Part shown: positions 16,592 to 24,572 of the stretch, in pieces | How the letters are laid out: each line of letters begins with the position of its first letter | Position numbering within the stretch: position 1 is the stretch's first letter | NCBI GenBank assembly: GCA_046719715.1 | Contig: JBDNCJ010000033.1 | Span: 1 to 31,825, forward strand | DNA: 31,825 nt | From: JANWWM01 sp046719715 | GTDB taxonomy: Bacteria; Bacteroidota; Chlorobiia; Chlorobiales; Thermochlorobacteraceae | Direction of reading: 5' to 3' | Notes under the pieces: model-generated | Database searches by the model: none | Told to the model about the DNA's origin: nothing | What the model saw: the letters and a program-made list of their open reading frames with translations, nothing else | Translations under genes and position numbers: made by a program

Positions 16592-16673
16592 TGCCCAGAA
16601 GGAGACTCGAACTCCTATGCCTCGCGGCGCTCGCACCTGAAACGAGTGCGTCTACCAATTCCGCCATCTGGGC
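16592..16673 (-). tRNA. tRNA-Leu (anticodon CAG)
   Basis: An 82-nt class II tRNA. The acceptor stem pairs GCCCAGA with TCTGGGC, the discriminator is A, and CCA is not encoded. The D-arm contains AATTGGTAGAC. The anticodon loop is TTCAGGT with CAG at 16637-16639 on the complementary strand, reading CUG leucine codons. There is a short variable arm and a T-arm with GTTCGAGTC. It lies alone between the serA operon end and a terminator. Confidence 0.95.
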
Positions 16674-16714
16674 AGAAATGCAATCGTAAAAGTAATGAAC
16701 TTCGAGAGAATTTG

Positions 16715-16739
16715 AAAAAGAGGAGCGTAAGATTCCTCT
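16715..16739 (-). terminator. Likely intrinsic terminator after the serA-GDPD genes
   Basis: On the minus strand AGAGGA pairs with TCCTCT (16734-16739 with 16719-16724) across a 9-base loop, followed by a T-run. It lies 7 bases after the stop of the phosphodiesterase gene. The stem is only 6 bp, so confidence is moderate. Confidence 0.5.
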
Positions 16740-16745
16740 AAAATT

Positions 16746-17657
16746 TTATTGTGAAAACAAAGCCGACTTCAAGTTGGGGTAATCGGTGATGATGCCGTCG
16801 ACGCCCATTGCCTTTAGGTGTTTCATGTCATCAAGCGTATTGACGGTCCAAACGATAAGTTTCAAGCCTCGTCGTCGCACTTGCGCCACAAGTTCGGGTG
16901 TGACGAGTTTATGATATGGACTGTAAATCTGCGGCTGGAACGAAAGTCGGGCGAGGTTTTTTTCAAGCCCGTCGGAGTTTTCTACAAGCAGGCAAAGGTA
17001 GAGGTCGCTATCGAGGGCGTGAAGCGATTCGAGCGTGCGTTCATCAAACGATTGAAAGATGGTTCTATCCAAGACGCCACTCTGTTTGACTTCTTCATAA
17101 ACGAGTCGAGCAAATTCGGCAGGGCGAGGGTGAAAGACGCCGTCGCCTTCGCGGGTGGATTTGGTTTCAATGTTGTAGAAGATGGGCTCCAAACCGCGCT
17201 CACGACAAGCTTTCTCAGCAGATTGAATCACGTCGCGCAAGAGTGGTTTGATTGCTGGTTGGGCTTGCTGTTGGGGAAATCGAGCATGTCCGCGTTTGCC
17301 GCAGTCGTAGCGCGAGAGTTCAGAGAAGGTCATCAGATAAATGTTGGACGCTTTCTCTTGGCTTGGAGAAATGGGCGTGCCGTCGGGATTTGAACAAATT
17401 TCACTCGAGAGATATGGCTCGTGAGAAAGCACGACCTGATGGTCTTTGGTGATGACAACGTCCATTTCAAGCGTTGTTACTCCAAACTCTAAGGCTTTCA
17501 AAAAAGAGGGTATGGTATTTTCAGGTAAGAGTCCGCGTGCGCCACGATGCCCTTCAAAATCAAAGTCTGGCAACGGACGAAGTCGGGACGATGGTGATGA
17601 TTGCGCGCTCACAGCAGTAGCGTTGAAGAGTAGAATGATTAAGAAAAAGCGTTTCAT
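16746..17657 (-). CDS. Secreted glycerophosphodiester phosphodiesterase
   Basis: Hydrolyses glycerophosphodiesters to glycerol-3-phosphate and an alcohol. With the ATG at 17657 the protein is 303 residues with a signal peptide (FFLIILLFNATAVSA, cleavage near 18), so it acts in the periplasm. A GTG at 17684 overlaps the serA stop (GTGA) and would add nine residues; translational coupling makes this a real alternative. GDPD active-site marks are HRGARG with His37/Arg38, ENT at 46-48, Glu64 and Asp66 in LEMD, His79 in SHEP, and the IETK segment. The C-terminal VWTVN and GVDGIITDYP motifs are typical. It follows serA without a gap. Why these two genes are coupled is not evident. Confidence 0.9.
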   Translation of the reverse strand: MKRFFLIILLFNATAVSAQSSPSSRLRPLPDFDFEGHRGARGLLPENTIPSFLKALEFGVTTLEMDVVITKDHQVVLSHEPYLSSEICSNPDGTPISPSQEKASNIYLMTFSELSRYDCGKRGHARFPQQQAQPAIKPLLRDVIQSAEKACRERGLEPIFYNIETKSTREGDGVFHPRPAEFARLVYEEVKQSGVLDRTIFQSFDERTLESLHALDSDLYLCLLVENSDGLEKNLARLSFQPQIYSPYHKLVTPELVAQVRRRGLKLIVWTVNTLDDMKHLKAMGVDGIITDYPNLKSALFSQ

Positions 17658-17680
17658 GTGTTGATGATGACGGAGACGAC

Positions 17681-19261
17681 TCACAACTTCAACAAGCGAG
17701 GGTCATAGACGCCTTTGACTTGTGCAATCTGTTCAAGCGTAGCGGCGTCCAAATCGCCGTCGATGCCAACGAGCGTGAGTGCCATTGTTTTTTCTTCGTT
17801 TCGGGAAAGCGAAACGTTGGCGATGTTGATGCTTCCGTGATGAAGTGCGGAAACAACGTTTGAAAGCACGCCCGGCTTGTCGTCATTGGTATAAATCAAA
17901 ATCGTGCCTTCGGGCTTGAACTCGCAATCAAAAGAATCCACTTGCACGATGCGCGGGTCTTTATTCCCAAGCACAATGCCGCTGAGCGTTCGCTTGCCTT
18001 TGTCGGTTTGGTAATCGACGCGAATAAGGCTGGTATAGTTTTGATTTTCTTTTTCTCGGCACTGCTCGACGTGAACCCCGATGGCTTGTGCTTTTGCGAA
18101 CACATTGATGTAATTGACGCCGTCGGATTCAAGAGCCGAAAGGTAGCCCGTTAAGACGGCGGCGGTGATGGCTTCGCCGAACTTACGCAAAAAATCGCCC
18201 GAATACGTTACGCAGAGCGATGTTGGCTTTCCATCGAGCAGTTTGCCATGCATCTCTCCAAGTTTTTTAGCAAGTGAAAGGTATGCCTGAACGTCGCTGT
18301 GTTGAGCGAGTTCGGCGACGGAAGCATTGACGGCACCAATGAGTTTGTGCGTGTTCTTCCATTCAACAAGTTGTTCGGCGATTTGTATGGCGACTTTTTC
18401 TTGTGCTTCTACGGTTGAAGCGGCGATATGCGGCGTGAGGATTGCCGTGTCGCAATCGAGTAGAGGGTTATCCGATGTAATCGGCTCAACATCAAAGACG
18501 TCGAGCGCGACGGCGGCAATTTTGCCCGATTTCAAGGCTTCTGCTAAATCCGCTTCGTGAATAATTCCGCCGCGTGCGCAATTGACAATCCGAACCCCGT
18601 CCTTCATCAGTGCAATCGTCTTGGCGGAAATAAGATTGCGCGTTGCGTCGTTCAGCGGCGTATGAATGGTGATGAAATCGGCTTGGCGGAAATTTTCTTC
18701 GAGCGGCAAGAGCACAATGCCGGATTTCGCCGCAACTTCCGCCGGAAGCATCGGGTCGTATCCAACGGTTTTCATGCCAAAGGCTTGCATGCGCAGGGCG
18801 ACCTCACGACCGATTTTACCAAGCCCAATCACTGCGAGCGTTTTCCCGTCAAGTTCTCGCCCGAGCCATTTCTTTTTATCCCAAAGCCCGCGTTTCGTTT
18901 CTGCATGGGCTTGTGGAATCAGGCGTGCAACGGAAAGAATCATGCCGCAAGTGTGTTCAGCGGCGGAAATCGTATTGCCGCCGGGTGTATTCATCACAAT
19001 TATGCCTTGTCGGGTAGCCGCTTCAATATCGATGTTATCTACGCCAGCACCCGCTCTGCCGATAAGTTTGAGTTTTTTTCCGAGTTCAAGAATATCAGCG
19101 GTTACTTTCGTTGCGCTTCGCACCAAAAGCACGTCGTATTCGCCGACGATGGATTTAAGTTCATCTTTGGAAAGTTTGGACTTCTCCGTAACGGCGAAGC
19201 CGTGGCGGGTAAGAAATTCACCGCAGTTTTTTTCGATGTTGTCTAAAATGAGAACCTTCAT
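17681..19261 (-). CDS. serA: D-3-phosphoglycerate dehydrogenase, long form with ACT domain
   Basis: Catalyses the first committed step of serine synthesis, oxidising 3-phosphoglycerate with NAD. The 526-residue protein shows the substrate-binding domain and the NAD domain with GLGKIG at 146-151. Catalytic Arg230 (NCARGG), Glu259 (FDVEP) and His278 (TPHIAAST) are present. An ASB intervening domain (about 310-440) and a C-terminal ACT domain (about 450-526, with IYTNDDKPGVLSNVV) follow. The ASB plus ACT layout is the type I long form, often feedback-inhibited by serine. It is the first gene of a two-gene unit with the phosphodiesterase. A TATACTTG box 46 bp upstream may be its -7 element. Confidence 0.95.
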   Translation of the reverse strand: MKVLILDNIEKNCGEFLTRHGFAVTEKSKLSKDELKSIVGEYDVLLVRSATKVTADILELGKKLKLIGRAGAGVDNIDIEAATRQGIIVMNTPGGNTISAAEHTCGMILSVARLIPQAHAETKRGLWDKKKWLGRELDGKTLAVIGLGKIGREVALRMQAFGMKTVGYDPMLPAEVAAKSGIVLLPLEENFRQADFITIHTPLNDATRNLISAKTIALMKDGVRIVNCARGGIIHEADLAEALKSGKIAAVALDVFDVEPITSDNPLLDCDTAILTPHIAASTVEAQEKVAIQIAEQLVEWKNTHKLIGAVNASVAELAQHSDVQAYLSLAKKLGEMHGKLLDGKPTSLCVTYSGDFLRKFGEAITAAVLTGYLSALESDGVNYINVFAKAQAIGVHVEQCREKENQNYTSLIRVDYQTDKGKRTLSGIVLGNKDPRIVQVDSFDCEFKPEGTILIYTNDDKPGVLSNVVSALHHGSINIANVSLSRNEEKTMALTLVGIDGDLDAATLEQIAQVKGVYDPRLLKL

Positions 19262-19307
19262 AGCGAGGCGAGCGTGTCGTCTAAAAAGTTGTGTTGAAAA
19301 GAGGTCG

Positions 19308-19315
19308 CAAGTATA
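19308..19315 (-). promoter_or_regulatory. Candidate -7 box upstream of serA
   Basis: The minus strand reads TATACTTG here, one base off the Bacteroidota TAnnTTTG -7 consensus, 46 bp before the serA ATG. No convincing TTTG -33 element is seen at the expected spacing, so this is tentative. Confidence 0.25.
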
Positions 19316-19403
19316 AGGATTTTCGCGGGATTTTCGCGCCCTTTGTAAAATGAAGCCGTAAGGGTTTTTGTTATATTCATCGCAACTTAAATCAGCAGAA
19401 AAT

Positions 19404-20183
19404 ATGTCAAACTTAGAGCGTCGCGTTAATGATTTGGAAGTCGTATTAGGAGAACTTTTAGCGCAAAGTGCGCTTGCCGCCCGTCGAGCGGAAATCGAGA
19501 ATCAATTCATAAAAAATCAAATTTCGGTGCTAAGAGATGAAATGAAAGCGTTCAAAGATGAGATGAAGGAGTTCAAAGATGGAATGAAAGCGTTCAAAGA
19601 TGAGATGAAGGAGTTCAAAGATGAAATGAAAGTCTTTAAGGATAATGTTGAAAAAGCAATCATAGAACTCAAAGACTCAACAGCGGAACTGAAGGATACA
19701 ACAACCCGATTGAGCAAGGAGATGAGCGATTCAAAAGCGGAGATGAACAAAAAGTGGGGAGACCTCGCCAATAAACTTGGAACCGTCGTCGAAGACATTG
19801 TCGCGCCCAACATACCAGCAGTCGCGAAAAAGTATTTCAAGATTGAACACGTTCAACGCTTAATGATGAACCTTTACATCGAAAGCGAAACGCTGAAAAA
19901 AGGAAAAGAATTTGATTTGATTCTGGTCGCAAAAGACGTCGTTTTACTCAATGAAACGAAAACAACGATTCGTCAAAATTACATAGATGAGTTTATTCAA
20001 AGCCTTCCTGAGTTCTTTGAGTTCTTTCCTGAACTCAAAGGAAAAAGATTGATTCCAATTCTTTCAAGTATGCGATTTAATCCTCAACAATTAGCTTATC
20101 TGACCAAGCATAAAATTTATGCGATGTCAATGTCAGGAGACACGATGGAACTGCTTAACTTTGAAGAAATTTCTCTTGCCTGA
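19404..20183 (+). CDS. Coiled-coil protein with PD-(D/E)XK-like domain (DUF3782 type)
   Basis: A 259-residue protein with an N-terminal coiled coil and a C-terminal nuclease-like fold. The ATG at 19404 is preferred to an upstream TTG. Residues 45-79 are five exact-register heptads of the KDEMKxF type, encoded by 21-bp repeats; charged coil continues to about 118. The segment KWGDLANKLGTVVEDIVAPNIP (117-138) is the hallmark I associate with DUF3782 and related proteins of cyanobacteria and others. It is followed by the PD-(D/E)XK pattern Asp171 ... Glu184-x-Lys186 (EFDLIL ... NETKTT). The catalytic acid/lysine set looks complete, so nuclease activity is possible but unproven; these proteins often multiply in genomes. 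It precedes the J-domain gene by 17 bp. Confidence 0.75.
   Translation: MSNLERRVNDLEVVLGELLAQSALAARRAEIENQFIKNQISVLRDEMKAFKDEMKEFKDGMKAFKDEMKEFKDEMKVFKDNVEKAIIELKDSTAELKDTTTRLSKEMSDSKAEMNKKWGDLANKLGTVVEDIVAPNIPAVAKKYFKIEHVQRLMMNLYIESETLKKGKEFDLILVAKDVVLLNETKTTIRQNYIDEFIQSLPEFFEFFPELKGKRLIPILSSMRFNPQQLAYLTKHKIYAMSMSGDTMELLNFEEISLA
19536..19640 (+). repeat. Five tandem 21-bp repeats coding for heptads
   Basis: Five consecutive 21-bp units start at 19536, 19557, 19578, 19599 and 19620. Units 1 and 3 and units 2 and 4 are nearly identical, so the array may have grown by duplication of a 42-bp block; unit 5 has drifted. They encode seven-residue coiled-coil units and keep the reading frame, so copy-number change would lengthen or shorten the coil without a frameshift. 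Confidence 0.9.
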
Positions 20184-20200
20184 AATGAAGTGCCGTAGTT

Positions 20201-21538
20201 ATGAATAAAGCCGATTTTATAGACCTCTATGCCGAGTTAGGACTGACGCAAACCGCAACCGAAGCTGAAATCAAGCGCGCCTACATGGAGCGCATTAAAG
20301 AAGTACACCCCGACAAACTTCAAAATGCTTCTGAGCAAGAACGCAAACGCGCCGAGTTGAAGTCCCAACGCCTTAATCAAGCCAAAGAAACCCTGCTCGA
20401 TGCTGATAAACGCTTCAGTTACGACAATCTCTACCGTGAAAAACTTTCCGATGCGGCAAATTCAGCGTCGGAATACGGCTTCGACGGGCGTCGCTATAAC
20501 GACTACGCGCAAGACATCGAGCGATTCCGCGCCGAGCGAAATGAAAACCTCAAAGCCCAATCGCGCTACCGACCGTTTATCTTCGTCATCGTCGTCATCA
20601 TGGGCGGGCTTTCAATTTTATGGCGGATGGTCAAGCCCGAACAACTGACCGACTTCACCCGACCCGAAGAACTCGTAACACTCACTGAGCCGATTTACAC
20701 CTTCAACGTCGGCGCACAAGCCTTCGATCTTGCCCCTACCGAAACCATGTGCTGGATTGCAGTGGAAAACAAGCAAGTTCAAGGGTTTCTAAAAGAAAAT
20801 CCCGCAAAGCCTGCGCAACTCATTTCGCTGGCAGAGCCGCCGCTTTCGCTTGCTGAAAAAAACGGCATGCTGGCGATTGGCGATAAAAGCGGCACGCTGA
20901 ACCTCATTAACTTGAACGACGGCGCGAAAAGCAAAGCCATTAAAGCCCATAGCTCCGCCATCAGCACGGTGCAATTCAGCCCCACAACCGACGAAGTGAT
21001 GACTTCAAGTTGGGATAAAACCGTTCGCGTTTGGAACAAAGACACCGGCGAGCAACTGCGAACACGGCTTGGAATCGCTTTCCCGATTTACTCCGCAACA
21101 TTTGAAGCCTCAGGGCAAAACATCGCTTTTACCAACGACGCACAAGCCATGATTTGGAATTGGAAAGAAGGCACCATGAAAATCATAACCCTTCACAAAC
21201 GCCGCATTTTCTCCGTTGCCGCTTTCGGAGATTGGGTCGCGACCGCCGGCGAAGACCGAATCATCAAGCAGATTCACTTCAAAACCAACGGCACGCGCAC
21301 GATTGACGACGCCGTTGCTGTCAAATTAGCCTATCGCCCTGACGGAAAACTGCTTGCCGCCGCAGGACAAGACGGGCGGGTGCGAATTTACAATGCGGAA
21401 AATGGTCAGAAGTTGGAAGTGATTGACGCACATCGACTCAAAGCCAATGCTGTAAAATTCTCGAACGATGGGAAGGAACTCTACACTGCCGGTGCAGATA
21501 GCGCCGTCAAAATCTGGGATTTGAGAAAATTCGATTGA
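20201..21538 (+). CDS. Membrane-anchored J-domain/WD40-repeat fusion protein
   Basis: A 445-residue fusion. Residues 5-75 are a J-domain with the HPD motif at 36-38 in helix II/III context, the part that would stimulate Hsp70 (DnaK) ATPase. There is no Gly/Phe region or zinc finger, so it is a class III J-protein. A single membrane helix lies at about 125-141 (PFIFVIVVIMGGLSILW). Residues 170-445 are WD40-like repeats, clearest at about 245-285 (AHSSAISTVQFSP ... WDKTVRVWNKDTG) and at the end (DAHRLKANAVKFSNDGKELYTAGADSAVKIWDLR), plausibly a seven-bladed propeller. With no signal peptide, the J-domain is expected in the cytoplasm and the propeller in the periplasm. The partner is unknown. Confidence 0.85.
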   Translation: MNKADFIDLYAELGLTQTATEAEIKRAYMERIKEVHPDKLQNASEQERKRAELKSQRLNQAKETLLDADKRFSYDNLYREKLSDAANSASEYGFDGRRYNDYAQDIERFRAERNENLKAQSRYRPFIFVIVVIMGGLSILWRMVKPEQLTDFTRPEELVTLTEPIYTFNVGAQAFDLAPTETMCWIAVENKQVQGFLKENPAKPAQLISLAEPPLSLAEKNGMLAIGDKSGTLNLINLNDGAKSKAIKAHSSAISTVQFSPTTDEVMTSSWDKTVRVWNKDTGEQLRTRLGIAFPIYSATFEASGQNIAFTNDAQAMIWNWKEGTMKIITLHKRRIFSVAAFGDWVATAGEDRIIKQIHFKTNGTRTIDDAVAVKLAYRPDGKLLAAAGQDGRVRIYNAENGQKLEVIDAHRLKANAVKFSNDGKELYTAGADSAVKIWDLRKFD

Positions 21539-21595
21539 TTATTTAGATTCTTATCGAAAAATTCGCGTCTCAAAACTTGAAAACTACAAGCAACT

Positions 21596-21811
21596 ATGGC
21601 AATTATCTCAATGCTCGTTCTGCTCGTCGTCTTTTTTCTGATGAGCCTCTCGCTTGCAAAAGAAACTTCGGAAAACTTAGCCTCTGCTCGAACAACGCGC
21701 ACCAGAAAACTGCGTGAGCGTCACTTAGTTCAACTTGTTCGATTCCCAAGAAAAATTGAAACGTGTAAAAGCAACTTTCTCGAAGACGAGGACGGATTTT
21801 CACTGAACTGA
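21596..21811 (+). CDS. Small putative single-pass membrane protein, 71 aa
   Basis: A short reading frame starting ATG GCA, with a hydrophobic N-terminal segment (residues 3-21, IISMLVLLVVFFLMSLSLA) followed by a basic region (ARTTRTRKLRERH) and an acidic tail. The hydrophobic-then-basic layout argues for a real small membrane protein, and it fills an otherwise empty gap. It has no good ribosome site, but neither do its neighbours. Its last 12 bases overlap the end of the convergent pyrE. I recognise no family; it may be non-coding. Confidence 0.45.
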   Translation: MAIISMLVLLVVFFLMSLSLAKETSENLASARTTRTRKLRERHLVQLVRFPRKIETCKSNFLEDEDGFSLN

Positions 21812-22393
21812 TGCACGAGCCGCAGTGCGACTGCCCGGCTTGACGGCTTCAATCGCGGCAAGTTCAGGCGGAAGTTTATCCGCCTCGTAGACTTCTACAT
21901 TCATTTTCAAGAGCGAAAACTGCTCATCACAAAGCCGAACCGTGCCGTTGCTTCTATCCACAATAAATCCAACGCCGGCCACCACGCCGCTTGCTTCTTC
22001 AACCAATCGCATCACTTCACGCACCGACTTGCCCGTCGTTACCACGTCTTCAACAATCAAAACGCGCTCATTGGGTTTGATTTCAAAGCCGCGACGAAAC
22101 TTCATCTCGCCTTCGGTTCGCTCCGCGAAAATCGTCCGCACGTTCATTTGTCTGCCGACTTCTGTTCCGACCACGACGCCGCCCAACGCAGGCGACGCAA
22201 CCACGTCGATTCGCTTATCCATAAAATAAGCGGCAATCGGCTTGCATAATTTCGTAAGATACTTCGGGTATTGAAGCACTTTCGCGCATTGAAAGTAATT
22301 TGGACTGTGCAATCCAGAAGAGAGAATGAAATGCCCCTCGAGAAGCGCGCCGGTTTCTCGGAAGATGTTCAGCACTTGTTTATCGGTAATCAT
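21800..22393 (-). CDS. pyrE: Orotate phosphoribosyltransferase
   Basis: Joins orotate and PRPP to give OMP in pyrimidine synthesis. The 197-residue protein carries the type I PRTase PRPP loop VLIVEDVVTTGKS at 111-123. It also has the N-terminal GHFILSSGLHSPNYFQ segment (20-35), ASPALGGVVVG (66-76) and FAERTEGEMKFRRGF (89-103), the last holding the mobile-loop basic residues. Length is normal. It lies 14 bp after the pepP-like gene on the same strand, so both are probably cotranscribed. Confidence 0.95.
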   Translation of the reverse strand: MITDKQVLNIFRETGALLEGHFILSSGLHSPNYFQCAKVLQYPKYLTKLCKPIAAYFMDKRIDVVASPALGGVVVGTEVGRQMNVRTIFAERTEGEMKFRRGFEIKPNERVLIVEDVVTTGKSVREVMRLVEEASGVVAGVGFIVDRSNGTVRLCDEQFSLLKMNVEVYEADKLPPELAAIEAVKPGSRTAARASVQ

Positions 22394-22407
22394 TCGTTGG
22401 TGAGAAG

Positions 22408-23844
22408 TTATTTAACGGAAATGTTTCCAATGCCTTTTTCTTTCATCAGCGCCTCAATCTCTTCGGTTTTACGGGGCAATGCGGCGGACATGACGCGTGC
22501 ACCGTTTTCAGTAATCAGCACCATGTCTTCAAGGCGTACGCCGATGTTCCACCATTTTCTATCGCACGGCGAGCCTTCGGCAATGTAAATGCCGGGCTCA
22601 ACGGTGAAGACCTGTCCCGCTTGCAAAATTGCCATGTTCGGGTCGTGAACATCAAGTCCGACGCTGTGCGACGTGCCGTGCATGAAGTATCGCCGATACT
22701 CCGATTTGTCCTGAATCAATCCGAGTTTGAGCAATCCTTCAGTGATGACTTCAACGGCTTTTTGATGTGGCGCACGAAAGGAATTGTTCGGTTTGCATTG
22801 TGCAATCGCGCTGTCTTGTGCGGCAAGTACGAGGTCGTAGATGGCTTTTTGTTCGGCTGAAAATTTTCCGTTGACAGGAATCGTGCGCGTTACATCGGTC
22901 GCGTAGCCGTGATATTCGCCGCCCATATCCATCAAGACGAGTTCACCTTCAAACATTTTCTTGCGTGTGGTATTGTAATGAAGAATGACGCTGTTCTCGC
23001 CTGCGCCCACGATGCTTGGATATGCGGTGTATTCGCACCCTTTTTTCTTGAAGACATATTCAGCGACGGCGGCAAGTTCATATTCATACATATTCGGCTC
23101 GCACGATTTGATGGCTTCAAGATGCGCGGCAATGGTGGCGTCGGTCGCTTTCTGAATCATCTCAATTTCAATTGGGTGTTTGATTTGTCGCAACTGTCCG
23201 AGCAACGGCGAAGCGTTTTGAATAATGAGCGATTTATCGTTGCGCAACTCTTGGTCAATCGTTTTGACCAGACGCGCAAAGTCGCCGTCGGAATCGGCGT
23301 AATCTTTCGCGGGATAGGAAATGAAGGCGCGTTTAATGTTCGCGCGATAGGTTTTCAAGAGTGTTTCAAAAAGATACGGACGGAGCGAATCGATAATCAT
23401 CGCCGCATTCAACCCGAGTTTCTGCATGGCGCCTTCTGGTCCGAGACGCCGTCCCGTCCAAGTTTCCATCAACGCATTGCGCGGTTGAACGAACAAGAGT
23501 TCCGTTGTGGCGGTGTTTTGAAACGGCATTAAAAATTTGGAGAGAATCAACGCGGCGTTGGGCTCTTCATACAATCCTGTGAGATAAAGCATCGAGTTGG
23601 ATTGGCGAAAGAGAAAATCAACGTCGTTGTTGCGCACTTTCAAATCGTTGGCGAAAAAAATCGCAATCGAGCTATCCGGAAGCATCGAGAGCAATCGCTC
23701 ACGGTTGTGTTTGTGGAACGAGACCGGCGGAAGGTCAGTGTCGTAAGCCGTTTCGGGCGGAAGGTCGCGATTGGGCATGGCGCGCTGTGCAAAGGCGCAG
23801 AGCGAGACGAGCGAAAATAACAAAGCGCAAAAAAGCGGTCTCAT
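22408..23844 (-). CDS. Exported Xaa-Pro aminopeptidase (M24B)
   Basis: Removes N-terminal residues preceding proline. The 478-residue protein begins with a signal peptide (LFCALLFSLVSLCAFA, cleavage near 19), so unlike E. coli PepP it should act in the periplasm or outside. An aminopeptidase P N-domain (about 40-190) is followed by the M24 pita-bread domain (about 225-465). The metal-binding set is complete: Asp306, Asp317, His393, Glu416 and Glu439, with the HGTSHSVGLDVHD context. It is the upstream gene of a pair with pyrE. Exported M24B enzymes fit peptide scavenging in Bacteroidota-type bacteria. Confidence 0.92.
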   Translation of the reverse strand: MRPLFCALLFSLVSLCAFAQRAMPNRDLPPETAYDTDLPPVSFHKHNRERLLSMLPDSSIAIFFANDLKVRNNDVDFLFRQSNSMLYLTGLYEEPNAALILSKFLMPFQNTATTELLFVQPRNALMETWTGRRLGPEGAMQKLGLNAAMIIDSLRPYLFETLLKTYRANIKRAFISYPAKDYADSDGDFARLVKTIDQELRNDKSLIIQNASPLLGQLRQIKHPIEIEMIQKATDATIAAHLEAIKSCEPNMYEYELAAVAEYVFKKKGCEYTAYPSIVGAGENSVILHYNTTRKKMFEGELVLMDMGGEYHGYATDVTRTIPVNGKFSAEQKAIYDLVLAAQDSAIAQCKPNNSFRAPHQKAVEVITEGLLKLGLIQDKSEYRRYFMHGTSHSVGLDVHDPNMAILQAGQVFTVEPGIYIAEGSPCDRKWWNIGVRLEDMVLITENGARVMSAALPRKTEEIEALMKEKGIGNISVK

Positions 23845-23924
23845 TGGAAATAGACGGTTGATTTAGAGTCGAAGACTGAGCCCTTCAAGCGGGCGAATGT
23901 TGAACGCACGGTTCATTTAATTCA

Positions 23925-24536
23925 TTAAACGAAACTCGTGCGAATTTTCAAGGCTTCTTTGAGCAGGAAAAGATAATCGTTATGAGGAACTTCAATCGCG
24001 CCGAAGCGTGCGACGTTGTCGTTGATGAACTGCGAATCGAGCAGGGCGAAGTTGCGCTCGTTAAGCCGCTCAACAAGGTGATAGAGCGCGACTTTGGACG
24101 CATTGGAAACGCGATAAAACATGGATTCGCCGAAAAACGCGCCGCCCATCGACACGCCGTAGAGTCCGCCTACGAGTTTGCCATTTTGATATGATTCAAC
24201 GCTATGGGCGTAGCCCATGTCATGCAGTTCGCAATAAACTTCAATCATTTCTTCGGAAATCCATGTGCCGCGCTCGTCGCCGCGCTCAGTCGCACATTCG
24301 CGCATGACGGCTTCGAAATTTTCGTTGATTCGAATCTCGAACAAATTCTTTTTGACGAGTTGCCTCAAAGAGCGCGGCGCGTGAAAACCATCGAGCGGAA
24401 TGAGTGCGCGTAGTTTCGGCAAATACCATTGCACTTCGCCCGTGTCGGAATCCGCCATCGGAAAAATTCCCGTGCTGTATCCATAAATCAACAAATCTGC
24501 GGAAAGCGTTTGTGGTCGTCGTTTCACGACAGTCAA
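23925..24536 (-). CDS. aat: Leucyl/phenylalanyl-tRNA-protein transferase
   Basis: Aat transfers Leu or Phe from tRNA to proteins with N-terminal Arg or Lys, marking them for ClpS/ClpAP degradation. The 203-residue protein shows the family motifs YGYSTGIFPMA (18-28), TWISEEMIEVYCELHDMGYAHSVE (91-114), GGLYGVSMGGAFFGESMF (123-140) and the catalytic LLDSQF with Asp167 and Gln169. The start is a TTG here; a GTG three codons in is an alternative. It lies 36 bp after the adenylate cyclase gene on the same strand. An AT-rich gap with a TATACTT box could hold its own promoter. Confidence 0.93.
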   Translation of the reverse strand: MTVVKRRPQTLSADLLIYGYSTGIFPMADSDTGEVQWYLPKLRALIPLDGFHAPRSLRQLVKKNLFEIRINENFEAVMRECATERGDERGTWISEEMIEVYCELHDMGYAHSVESYQNGKLVGGLYGVSMGGAFFGESMFYRVSNASKVALYHLVERLNERNFALLDSQFINDNVARFGAIEVPHNDYLFLLKEALKIRTSFV

Positions 24537-24572
24537 GTGTTAGAAGTTAAGTATAAAATTTAGTGTTACATG

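Noticed and set aside
18557..19246. Plus-strand open frame of 229 codons opposite serA
   Set aside because: serA is intact and well conserved on the minus strand; the antisense product resembles nothing.
19536..19640. Tandem repeats as a possible CRISPR or binding-site array
   Set aside because: Units are contiguous without spacers and encode perfect heptads inside a gene, so they are coding repeats.
23916..23929. AT-rich palindrome at the end of aat
   Set aside because: Six-base arms of A and T only, with no T-tract or operator context; expected by chance.
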